Assembly (NCBI GenBank): GCA_964504385.1
Contig: CAZDEF010000080.1
Coordinates: forward strand, 1-11,256
DNA length: 11,256 nucleotides
Source of the DNA: Limiplasma sp964504385
GTDB lineage: Bacteria > Bacillota > Clostridia > Christensenellales > Aristaeellaceae
Direction of reading: 5' to 3'
The notes beneath the pieces were generated by a model. It had not been told where the DNA came from. It was given only the letters and a program-made list of their open reading frames with translations, and searched no databases. The translations under genes were made by a program, and so were the position numbers. Below, one piece after another: positions 5,312 through 11,256 of this stretch (positions are counted from its first letter, which is position 1; each line of letters starts with the position of its first letter).

Positions 5312-6619
5312 ATGTCTGTTTTGAAGCAAAAGATTCTGGACCGCACGGTAACGCTGGGCGTGGTAGGCTTGGGCTATGTGGGGCTGCCGCTGGCAGTGGA
5401 GAAGGCCAAGGCCGGTTTCCATGTGATCGGCTTTGACGTGCAGGATCAGAAAGTGGACATGGTCAATCAGGGGCACAACTATATCGGCGACGTGGTGGAC
5501 AGCGATCTGGAAAAGATCGTGCGTGAAGGCTATCTGCGCGCGACCACGGATTTTGCCTCCGTGGCCAGCTGCGACTGCGTGTGCATCGCCGTGCCCACGC
5601 CGCTGGACGCGCATCAGCAGCCGGACATCAGCTATGTGCGTTCCTCTGCCGAAAGCATCATGCCTCATATGCACAAGGATATGCTGGTGGTGCTGGAATC
5701 CACCACTTACCCCGGCACAACGGAGGAGCTGCTCAAACCCATTCTGGAAAAGAGCGGCCTGAAGTGCGGCGTGGACTTCTATCTGGCGTTCTCACCGGAG
5801 CGCGTTGACCCCGGCAACCTGATCTACAAGACCAAGAATACCCCCAAGGTGGTGGGCGGCTGCACCCCTGAGTGCACCGATATTGCCGCCACGCTGTACG
5901 AGGCCGTGCTGGAAGCGCCCGTGCACCGCGTGAGCTGCCCCGCTGTGGCCGAGATGGAAAAGATCCTGGAAAACACCTACCGCAATGTGAATATCGGTCT
6001 GGTGAATGAAATGGCCATGCTGTGCGATCGCATGGGCATCAACGTGTGGGAAGTCATCGATGCGGCCAAATCCAAGCCCTACGGCTTCCAGGCGTTTTAT
6101 CCCGGCCCGGGTCTGGGCGGCCACTGCATTCCGCTGGATCCCTATTACCTGAGCTGGAAGGCCCGCGAGTACGGCTTCCATACCTCGATGATCGAAAGCT
6201 CCATGATGATCAACGACCGCATGCCGGAATATTGTGTGGATCGCGCCATGGCTGCGCTGAACGATCACCGCAAGGCGCTCAACGGGGCGAAGGTGCTGGT
6301 GCTGGGCGTGGCCTATAAGCAGGATATCGACGATTACCGCGAATCTCCCGCCATCCGCGTGATCGAAGCATTGCGCAAGCGCGGCGCGGTCGTGAGCTAC
6401 TACGATCCCTTCGTGGCCGAGTACCGCGAGCACGGCGTGACGGAGAAGGGCATTCCTGCGCTGACGGAAGAAGCGCTGAAGGAAGCGGATCTGGTGATGA
6501 TCACCACGGCGCACACCACGGTGGACTACGCCTTCGTGGCCGAGCATGCCCAGCTGATCTTCGATACCAAGAATGTGATGAAGAATATCAGCAAGCGCGA
6601 TCATATCCGCGTGCTGTGA
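5312..6619 (+). CDS. wbpA: UDP-N-acetylglucosamine 6-dehydrogenase (WbpA-type)
   Basis: This 435-residue enzyme belongs to the UDP-glucose/GDP-mannose dehydrogenase family. The NAD-binding GVVGLGYVGLP is at residues 16-26, FSPERVDPG (160-168) holds the catalytic Glu, and Lys217 and Asn221 lie in AEMEKILENTYR. The nucleophile Cys272 is in GPGLGGHCIPLDPYY. A C-terminal UDP-sugar domain (ALNGAKVLVLGVAYKQDIDDYRESPA) follows. It should oxidise C6 of UDP-GlcNAc twice, giving UDP-GlcNAc uronate, step one of the route completed by the next three genes. Length and sequence resemble WbpA of Pseudomonas; UDP-ManNAc dehydrogenase (WecC) is the main alternative and is less likely given the neighbours. The ATG at 5312 is chosen because GAGGAG (5297-5302) lies 9 bases upstream and the promoter ends at 5241. 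It is the first gene of the operon; wbpB follows after 24 bases. Confidence 0.92.
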   Translation: MSVLKQKILDRTVTLGVVGLGYVGLPLAVEKAKAGFHVIGFDVQDQKVDMVNQGHNYIGDVVDSDLEKIVREGYLRATTDFASVASCDCVCIAVPTPLDAHQQPDISYVRSSAESIMPHMHKDMLVVLESTTYPGTTEELLKPILEKSGLKCGVDFYLAFSPERVDPGNLIYKTKNTPKVVGGCTPECTDIAATLYEAVLEAPVHRVSCPAVAEMEKILENTYRNVNIGLVNEMAMLCDRMGINVWEVIDAAKSKPYGFQAFYPGPGLGGHCIPLDPYYLSWKAREYGFHTSMIESSMMINDRMPEYCVDRAMAALNDHRKALNGAKVLVLGVAYKQDIDDYRESPAIRVIEALRKRGAVVSYYDPFVAEYREHGVTEKGIPALTEEALKEADLVMITTAHTTVDYAFVAEHAQLIFDTKNVMKNISKRDHIRVL

Positions 6620-6643
6620 TCCTCCAAAGGAGTTTGCCATATC

Positions 6644-7744
6644 ATGAGTGATAAACTTCGCTATGCCCTCATCGGCTGCGGCCGCATCGCCCCCAACCAC
6701 ATTGCCGCCGCCATGAACAATGCCGGCGAACTGGAACTGTGCGCTGTGTGCGATCCCGCGACCGAACGCATGGAAAGCGTGCTGGCTCCCGTGCCGGAAG
6801 AACAGCGCGCGCAGATCCGCCGCTATGCCGACTACCGCGAGCTGCTGGAAAAAGAAAAGCCGCAGCTGTGCGCAGTCGCTACCGAAAGCGGGGAGCATGC
6901 GCGCATCGGCATGGACGTCATCCGTGCGCGGTGCAATGTGATCATCGAAAAGCCCATCGCGCTGTCCATCAAGGATGCGCGCGCGTTGATCGCCGAGGCG
7001 CAGAAGCAGGGCGTGAAGCTGTGCGCCTGCCATCAGAACCGCTTTAACAAATCCATCCAGAAGATCCGTTCGGCGGTGGAGGATCAGCGCTTCGGCCGCA
7101 TGCTGCATGGCGCGGCCCACATCCGCTGGAACCGCGGCCCGTCCTACTACGAGCAGGCCAGATGGCGCGGCACATGGGCGCAGGACGGCGGCGCGCTGAT
7201 GAACCAGTGCATCCACAATATTGACCTGCTGCGCTGGATGATGGGCGATGAAGTGACCGAGGTAATGGCTTATACCGACAACCTTCAGCATGATTACATT
7301 CAGGCGGAGGATGTGGGGCTGGCGCTGGTGCGCTTTGCCAACGGCGCTTACGGGCTGATCGAAGGCACCACGAACATTTATCCCCGCAATCTGGAGGAGA
7401 CTCTGTATCTGTTCGGCGAAAACGGCACGGTCAAAGCGGGCGGAAAGAGCGTCAATATCATTGAAAACTGGGATTTTCGCGATCAGGCCGACAAAGCCGA
7501 CGAAGTCAAGCAGCAGTATTGCGAGAACCCGCCCAATGTGTACGGCTACGGACATACTCCGCTGTATGCCGACGTCATCGATGCGATCCGACGTGACCGC
7601 GCGCCCTATGTGGACGGCAAGGCCGGACTGCGCGCGCTGGAACTGGTGCTGGCCATTTATAAATCCGCCGCGGAGCATCGCCCGGTGCAGCTGCCCCTCA
7701 CGGACTGCGCCACCACGGATTTTGAAGGGCGGTTCGGCCGATGA
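6644..7744 (+). CDS. wbpB: UDP-GlcNAc uronate 3-dehydrogenase, Gfo/Idh/MocA family (WbpB/WlbA-type)
   Basis: This 366-residue protein is a Gfo/Idh/MocA oxidoreductase. The N-terminal Rossmann fold has YALIGCGRIAPNHI (residues 7-20), the EKP motif with catalytic Lys103 is at 102-104, and the C-terminal sheet domain carries GGALMNQCIHNIDLLRWMMG (182-201) with His191 in the active-site position. In this operon it should oxidise C3 of UDP-GlcNAc uronate to the 3-keto sugar for the aminotransferase WbpE. It is longer than Pseudomonas WbpB (around 316 residues, from memory) and lacks that enzyme's AGYIAPRH start, so it belongs to another branch and may recycle NAD differently. AAAGGAG (6626-6632) is 11 bases before the ATG, a slightly long spacing. 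Its TGA overlaps the ATG of wbpD. The family is certain; the exact substrate comes from context. Confidence 0.85.
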   Translation: MSDKLRYALIGCGRIAPNHIAAAMNNAGELELCAVCDPATERMESVLAPVPEEQRAQIRRYADYRELLEKEKPQLCAVATESGEHARIGMDVIRARCNVIIEKPIALSIKDARALIAEAQKQGVKLCACHQNRFNKSIQKIRSAVEDQRFGRMLHGAAHIRWNRGPSYYEQARWRGTWAQDGGALMNQCIHNIDLLRWMMGDEVTEVMAYTDNLQHDYIQAEDVGLALVRFANGAYGLIEGTTNIYPRNLEETLYLFGENGTVKAGGKSVNIIENWDFRDQADKADEVKQQYCENPPNVYGYGHTPLYADVIDAIRRDRAPYVDGKAGLRALELVLAIYKSAAEHRPVQLPLTDCATTDFEGRFGR

Positions 7745-8304
7745 GCGCATACATCCATCCCACCGCTGTGGTGGATGAAGGGGCACAGCTGGGCGAAGAC
7801 ACAAAGGTGTGGCATTTCTGTCATGTAGAGGGCAGCGCGAAGATCGGCGCCAATTGTTCTATCGGCCAGAATGCTTATGTGGGCAAGAACACGGTGATCG
7901 GCGACGGATGCAAGCTGCAAAACAATGTAAGCATCTATGAGGGCGTATCCCTCGGCTGCGGCGTGTTCTGCGGTCCCAGCTGCGTGTTTACCAACGATCT
8001 CACCCCGCGCGCACGCTACCCCAAGGGACATGAAAACTTTGTGCCCACCGTGGTGGAGGATGGCGCTTCCATTGGCGCGAACGCTACCATTGTGTGCGGA
8101 CATCGGGTGGGCCGCTGCGCTATGATCGGCGCGGGCGCGGTGCTTACCAAGAATGCACCTGCCCATGCGCTCATGCTGGGCGTGCCTGCGCAGGTGTGCG
8201 GCTATGTGTGCACCTGCGGCGAGTTGCTGCGCGGGGCAATGGTCTGCCCCAAATGCGGCAGACACTTTGAACAGGACGGAGACGGACTCCGGGAGGTGGA
8301 ATGA
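7741..8304 (+). CDS. wbpD: UDP-3-amino-GlcNAc uronate N-acetyltransferase, left-handed beta-helix (WbpD-type)
   Basis: This 187-residue hexapeptide-repeat acyltransferase starts IHPTAVVDEGAQLGEDTKVWHF and continues with repeats such as IGANCSIGQNAYVGKNTVIGDG (residues 35-56), building a left-handed beta-helix that trimerises. FCGPSCVFTND (76-86) and the GVPAQVCGYV exit (147-156) are typical of WbpD/WlbB. It should acetylate the 3-amino group with acetyl-CoA to give UDP-2,3-diacetamido-2,3-dideoxy-glucuronic acid. After the helix, CTC (157-159) and CPKC (169-172) form a small zinc-ribbon-like tail, which recurs in Gram-positive relatives as I recall them. The ATG at 7741 overlaps the wbpB stop (ATGA) and has no strong binding site of its own, so translational coupling is likely. 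Its own stop overlaps wbpE in the same way. Confidence 0.9.
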   Translation: MSAYIHPTAVVDEGAQLGEDTKVWHFCHVEGSAKIGANCSIGQNAYVGKNTVIGDGCKLQNNVSIYEGVSLGCGVFCGPSCVFTNDLTPRARYPKGHENFVPTVVEDGASIGANATIVCGHRVGRCAMIGAGAVLTKNAPAHALMLGVPAQVCGYVCTCGELLRGAMVCPKCGRHFEQDGDGLREVE

Positions 8305-9437
8305 TGCAGTTTCACGATCTGGCGGCGCAGTATCAGGCGCTGAAGGCGGAAATTGACGCGGGCATTGCCGACGTGCTTGCCAATGGACACTTTATTCTGG
8401 GCGAGCAGGTGACGGAGCTGGAGGAAAAACTGGCTGCGGATGTGGGCCGCAGGCACTGCGTGTGCTGTGCCAACGGCACCGATGCGCTGGAACTGGCGCA
8501 GATGATGTGGGGCATCGGTCAAGGGGATGCGGTGTTTACGGCCGACTTCACCTATTTTGCTTCTGCAGGCACAGCCAGCCGCATGTGCGCTGAGCTGATC
8601 CCCGTGGATATTGATCTGGATACCTTCAATCTGTGCCCGGATGCGCTGGAAAAGGCCATCGAGCGTGTGGAGGCCGAGGGACGTTTCAAGCCTGCGCTGG
8701 TCGTGGCGGTCGATCTGTTTGGTCAGCCTGCGCAGTATGACAAGATCGAGGCCATTGCCAAGCGGCACGGCATGCGCGTGCTGGAAGACGGTGCGCAGGG
8801 CTATGGCGGCCAGATCGGCAGCCGACATGCCTGTTCCTTCGGCGATGCCGCCACTACGTCGTTCTTCCCGGCCAAGCCGCTGGGCTGCTATGGCGACGGC
8901 GGCGCAGTGTTTGTGGACAGTGATGACGAGGAAGCGCTGCTGCGCTCGCTGCGCGCCAACGGACGCGGCGTGCAGGATAAGTACGACAATCAGCGCATTG
9001 GCATGAACAGCCGGTTGGATACGCTGCAGGCGGCTGTGCTGCTGCCCAAGCTCAAGGCACTGCGCGAATATGAGATCGACGCGCTGAACGCCGCTGCACG
9101 CAAGTACACGCAGGCGCTTTCCGATGTGGTGAAGACCCCGACGGTGCTGGATGGATATACCAGCAGCTGGGCGCAGTACAGCGTTTTGCTGGAAAACCGC
9201 GAGCAGCGCGACCGTGTGCAGAAGCGGCTCAAGGAGCAGGGGATCCCCACCATGGTGTATTATCCGCGCGGCATCCATCAGCAGACGGCCTACGCGGATC
9301 ACCGTTTCCCGGATGAATGGTACCCCAATACGCTGGCTGCTTGCAGCCGCGTGCTGGCGCTGCCCATGCATCCCTACCTGACGGACGAAGACATCCAAAC
9401 CGTATCCGCTGCGTTGACGAAAGCTGTATGGGGCTGA
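8301..9437 (+). CDS. wbpE: UDP-3-keto-GlcNAc uronate aminotransferase, DegT/DnrJ/EryC1 family (WbpE-type)
   Basis: This 378-residue PLP-dependent sugar aminotransferase has the typical start FHDLAAQYQALKAEID, the glycine-turn ANGTDALELA (residues 57-66), EDGAQGYGG (162-170) with Asp163 to bind the PLP nitrogen, and the Schiff-base Lys192 in SFFPAKPLGCYGDGGAV. The end is also typical (YYPRGIHQQTAY ... RVLALPMHPYLTDEDI). It should transfer an amino group from glutamate to C3 of the keto sugar made by WbpB, before acetylation by WbpD. Two adjacent ATG codons, 8301 and 8304, are possible; GGAGG (8292-8296) is 4 and 7 bases away, so 8304 may be the main start, giving 377 residues. It overlaps wbpD by 4 bases and is the last gene before the operon terminator. 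Other sugar aminotransferases are possible, but the neighbours fix the role well. Confidence 0.92.
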   Translation: MMQFHDLAAQYQALKAEIDAGIADVLANGHFILGEQVTELEEKLAADVGRRHCVCCANGTDALELAQMMWGIGQGDAVFTADFTYFASAGTASRMCAELIPVDIDLDTFNLCPDALEKAIERVEAEGRFKPALVVAVDLFGQPAQYDKIEAIAKRHGMRVLEDGAQGYGGQIGSRHACSFGDAATTSFFPAKPLGCYGDGGAVFVDSDDEEALLRSLRANGRGVQDKYDNQRIGMNSRLDTLQAAVLLPKLKALREYEIDALNAAARKYTQALSDVVKTPTVLDGYTSSWAQYSVLLENREQRDRVQKRLKEQGIPTMVYYPRGIHQQTAYADHRFPDEWYPNTLAACSRVLALPMHPYLTDEDIQTVSAALTKAVWG

Positions 9438-9458
9438 ACGTCATGATTGCAAATTTTG

Positions 9459-9488
9459 AACAGGCGCAGATGTTTTCTGCGCCTGTTT
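9459..9488 (+). terminator. Rho-independent terminator of the wbp operon
   Basis: The 12-base arms 9459-9470 and 9476-9487 (AACAGGCGCAGA / TCTGCGCCTGTT) are perfectly complementary around a 5-base loop, 21 bases after the wbpE stop. Only three Ts follow, so some read-through into the next gene is possible. Confidence 0.8.
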
Positions 9489-9492
9489 GCTG

Positions 9493-9498
9493 TATAAT
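9493..9498 (+). promoter_or_regulatory. -10 box of the acetyltransferase gene
   Basis: A perfect TATAAT lies 5 bases after the wbp terminator stem. No good -35 box exists at 16-18 bases: that place is occupied by the terminator loop and right arm (ATGTTT at 9470-9475 for a 17-base spacer). Transcription would start near 9505, leaving a leader of only about 15 bases that just holds the ribosome binding site. Confidence 0.5.
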
Positions 9499-9519
9499 GC
9501 AGACAGAGGAGGGATGCAT

Positions 9520-10014
9520 ATGGAGATTCGCCCGCTGACCCTGCAGGATGATCTGAGCGCCGCAGGAACGGTGTATGCCGAGGGCTGGAAGAATGCCTAT
9601 CAGCGTATTCTGCCGCAGCGCTTTCTGGATAAGCTGAACCACGAACGTTGGAGCGCCATGCTTCACGCGGATCCATCCTCCACCATCGGCCTTTTTGAGG
9701 AGAATGGACTGATCGGCGCGGCTACGATCGGCTTTCTGCGGGAGGAAGGGCGCGAGGGTTTTGGCGAGATCGTCAGCCTATATCTGCTGCCGGAATACAC
9801 CGGTCAGGGATATGGCAGCAAGCTCCTTGCCGTCGCAGAGAAGCAGTTGCATGAGAACGGCTGCGAAGGGATCAGCGTGTGGGTGATCTGCGCCAACACG
9901 CGGGCCCTGACGTTTTACATGAAAAAAGGCTATCATCCCAGCGGCCGCGTGCAAAACGAGCGCTATGGCGACGCCGATGTGGAGCTGATGGAGATGGTGA
10001 AGCTGAGCGCGTAA
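9520..10014 (+). CDS. GNAT-family N-acetyltransferase
   Basis: This is a 164-residue GCN5-related acetyltransferase. It begins MEIRPLTLQDDLSAAGTVYAEGW, a usual GNAT first strand and helix. The acetyl-CoA site, motif A, is EIVSLYLLPEYTGQGYGSKLL (residues 83-103) with the QGYGS pyrophosphate loop; motif B follows (ISVWVICANTRALTFYMKKGYHPSG, 118-142), where the Asn and Tyr are the usual catalytic-side residues. The acceptor cannot be told: relatives modify small amines, antibiotics or protein N-termini. The ATG at 9520 is chosen because AGGAGG (9507-9512) is 7 bases upstream; an in-frame ATG at 9514 is only 1 base from that site. It has its own -10 box and a terminator on each side, so it is a single-gene unit and probably not part of the wbp pathway, whose acetyltransferase is WbpD. 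Confidence 0.88.
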   Translation: MEIRPLTLQDDLSAAGTVYAEGWKNAYQRILPQRFLDKLNHERWSAMLHADPSSTIGLFEENGLIGAATIGFLREEGREGFGEIVSLYLLPEYTGQGYGSKLLAVAEKQLHENGCEGISVWVICANTRALTFYMKKGYHPSGRVQNERYGDADVELMEMVKLSA

Positions 10015-10021
10015 ACGCAAA

Positions 10022-10067
10022 AAACAAGTGCCTGTTGCAGCGGTGAAACTGCAGCAGGCACTTGTTT
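10022..10067. terminator. Bidirectional terminator between the GNAT gene and the 5'-nucleotidase gene
   Basis: The 19-base arms 10022-10040 and 10049-10067 pair with one G-T wobble around an 8-base loop. On the minus strand the stem runs into TTTTTT, a strong tract for the nucleotidase gene; on the plus strand only TTTGTTTG follows. Confidence 0.9.
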
Positions 10068-10082
10068 GTTTGAACCGAGACC

Positions 10083-11256
10083 TTACTTGATGATGATGCG
10101 GCCAGCGGGAGCAGCATACTGATCGCCGATCACGCCGCCGAGCACGGTCTGGGTGTAGTTGACCAGAGCATCCTCCAGCGCCACGCCGGTCTTGTGGCCG
10201 GTCTGGGTGAAGGGATAGGCGAAGGCGTAGTAGGTATCGCCGCCGACGGCCGTGAAGTCGTTGGTGGCGATGGTGTACATGGCCTCAGCGTTCCAGGCTT
10301 CGCCGCCCACGGTAGCGATGGTCACACGGCTGCCGGGCTTGGCGGGCGCATAGTAGGTGGAGTTGGGATACATGTCGCCGTTCTCATAGGGCACGGTGGT
10401 ATCGATGGTGAACTCGATGCCGGCAACCTGCGGGAACGCGCCGATGGCGTCGGGGGTGGAGCAGGTGGCAGCTTCCAGCGCTTCCAGCAGTTCAGCGCCG
10501 GTCACGGTCAGGGTAGCCACTTCGTTGCCGAAGGGGAAGACGGTCTTCATGGTCTTCATGGTCACGTCGCCCGCTTCGATGGAGGCACGGATGCCGCCGC
10601 CGTTGGTGATGGCAGCGTCGACCTGATCCTCGCCCAGAGCGTTCTTGGCAGCCCACAGGATCGCATCGGCAGAGAAGTCGCCCAGGTTGGTCTCCTGCGT
10701 ACGCACGCCGGGGGCACGGTTGCCGTCCAGCAGCACTTCGCTCTTGGCGAAGGTGGCGGACAGTTCTTCTTCTACTTGATCGTTGATGCCGTTGACGAGC
10801 GCGGCAGCCGTTTCGTCCTGAGCCAGACCAGCGCCCAGCGCGAATTCGGCAGTGGCGTTTTCGTCGATGGTGTACAGACCGGCCGTCAGCGCCAGAGAAG
10901 TCGCATCGTCCTTGGTCACCTTTTCCACCACAACGTAGCCGATAGCCTGGCTGTATTCGCCGGTGGAGGTGCGCAGGGTCTCGCCTTCCATCACGCCGCC
11001 GTCAATGCGGGTGTGGCTGTGGCCGTCGATAAACAGATCAATGCCGGTGGTGTTGGCAATGACGTCCATGGAGCGGTTGGTGATGCTTTCGTCCGCATCG
11101 CCCAGATGGCCCAGACATACGATCAGCTCGCAGCCGGCAGCGGTCAGCTCGTCCACCTGCGCCTGCGCAACGGCGTACAGCTCTTCAGCCTGAGCGAAGG
11201 TAACGCCCTTCACCTTGTCGGGATGGGCCTTGGTCATGGTTTCGGGGGTGTCCAGA
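10083..11256 (-). CDS. 5'-nucleotidase / 2',3'-cyclic-nucleotide phosphodiesterase, C-terminal part (5' end outside window)
   Basis: About 390 residues of a bifunctional metallophosphatase are visible. The frame stays open past the ATG at 11237 to the window edge (LDTPETMTKAHP), so that Met is internal and the start lies to the right. The visible part of the metallophosphoesterase domain has CLGHLGDAD and the metal-binding GHSHTRIDGG. The 5'-nucleotidase C-terminal domain follows: TNLGDFSADAILWAAK, ITNGGGIRASIEAGDVT, VFPFGNEVATLTVTGAELLEAL and TNDFTAVGGDTYYAF, the last two framing the nucleotide base. Such enzymes are normally exported and release phosphate and nucleosides from extracellular nucleotides. 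The visible C-terminus ends GRIIIK with no LPxTG motif or membrane anchor; the signal peptide would be outside the window. TAA is at 10085-10083, 15 bases from the terminator. Confidence 0.93.
   Translation of the reverse strand, partial: LDTPETMTKAHPDKVKGVTFAQAEELYAVAQAQVDELTAAGCELIVCLGHLGDADESITNRSMDVIANTTGIDLFIDGHSHTRIDGGVMEGETLRTSTGEYSQAIGYVVVEKVTKDDATSLALTAGLYTIDENATAEFALGAGLAQDETAAALVNGINDQVEEELSATFAKSEVLLDGNRAPGVRTQETNLGDFSADAILWAAKNALGEDQVDAAITNGGGIRASIEAGDVTMKTMKTVFPFGNEVATLTVTGAELLEALEAATCSTPDAIGAFPQVAGIEFTIDTTVPYENGDMYPNSTYYAPAKPGSRVTIATVGGEAWNAEAMYTIATNDFTAVGGDTYYAFAYPFTQTGHKTGVALEDALVNYTQTVLGGVIGDQYAAPAGRIIIK

Noticed and set aside
5792..7804. A 670-codon open frame on the minus strand across wbpA and wbpB
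   Set aside because: It is antisense to two clear enzyme genes, has an odd His/Arg/Ala-rich composition and no family resemblance. Long antisense frames are expected where codon use is G+C-rich.
8202..9398. A 398-codon open frame on the minus strand across wbpE
   Set aside because: It is a shadow of the aminotransferase gene with no motif and no ribosome binding site that stands out.
1..11256. CRISPR arrays, tRNA or rRNA genes, insertion sequences, phage or toxin-antitoxin genes
   Set aside because: No regularly spaced repeats, transposase motifs, terminal inverted repeats, tRNA-like folds or recognisable toxin-antitoxin pairs were seen by eye on either strand.

Overview
The window (about 58-60% G+C by eye) looks like chromosome from a Gram-positive anaerobe of the Clostridia (Bacillota), probably a gut-type commensal. 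The signs are strong AGGAGG-type ribosome binding sites before most genes, the long two-domain form of ribosome hibernation factor, a MerR / ferredoxin-type aldo-keto reductase pair of a kind common in Lachnospiraceae and relatives, and compact operons separated by long, often bidirectional, terminator hairpins. Nothing seen points to a phage, plasmid, insertion sequence, CRISPR array, tRNA or rRNA. The species cannot be named from this sequence.

Layout. (1) 1-948, plus strand: the last two genes of a branched-chain amino-acid ABC transporter operon, livG (5' end cut off) and livF, closed by a hairpin at 951-993. (2) 972-3357: a minus-strand MerR regulator faces a plus-strand redox operon. 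The promoter between them has the over-long 19-bp spacer and central dyad typical of MerR targets. The operon holds a stump of one aldo-keto reductase (about 28 codons), a second, ferredoxin-type aldo-keto reductase broken by a one-base deletion near 2316, and an iron-sulfur-flavoprotein-like FMN reductase. (3) 3424-4963, minus strand: an AraC-type regulator with a GyrI-like effector domain, and hpf, whose upstream region carries a good match to a sigma-H promoter. (4) 5213-9488, plus strand: a self-contained operon with a consensus promoter and a terminator, holding wbpA-wbpB-wbpD-wbpE. Together these convert UDP-GlcNAc into UDP-2,3-diacetamido-2,3-dideoxy-glucuronic acid for a surface glycan. 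The last three genes overlap by ATGA and are probably translationally coupled. (5) 9493-10014: a singly transcribed GNAT acetyltransferase whose -10 box lies right behind the wbp terminator. (6) 10083-11256, minus strand: the C-terminal part of a 5'-nucleotidase / cyclic phosphodiesterase that runs off the window.

The most interesting points are the apparently remodelled MerR target operon (one reductase decapitated, the next frameshifted, promoter and operator intact), the compact four-gene diacetamido-uronic-acid cassette with no epimerase or glycosyltransferase beside it, the sigma-H-like promoter of hpf, and a likely internal translation start that would release the effector domain of the AraC regulator as a separate protein. 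No wholly new system could be demonstrated.
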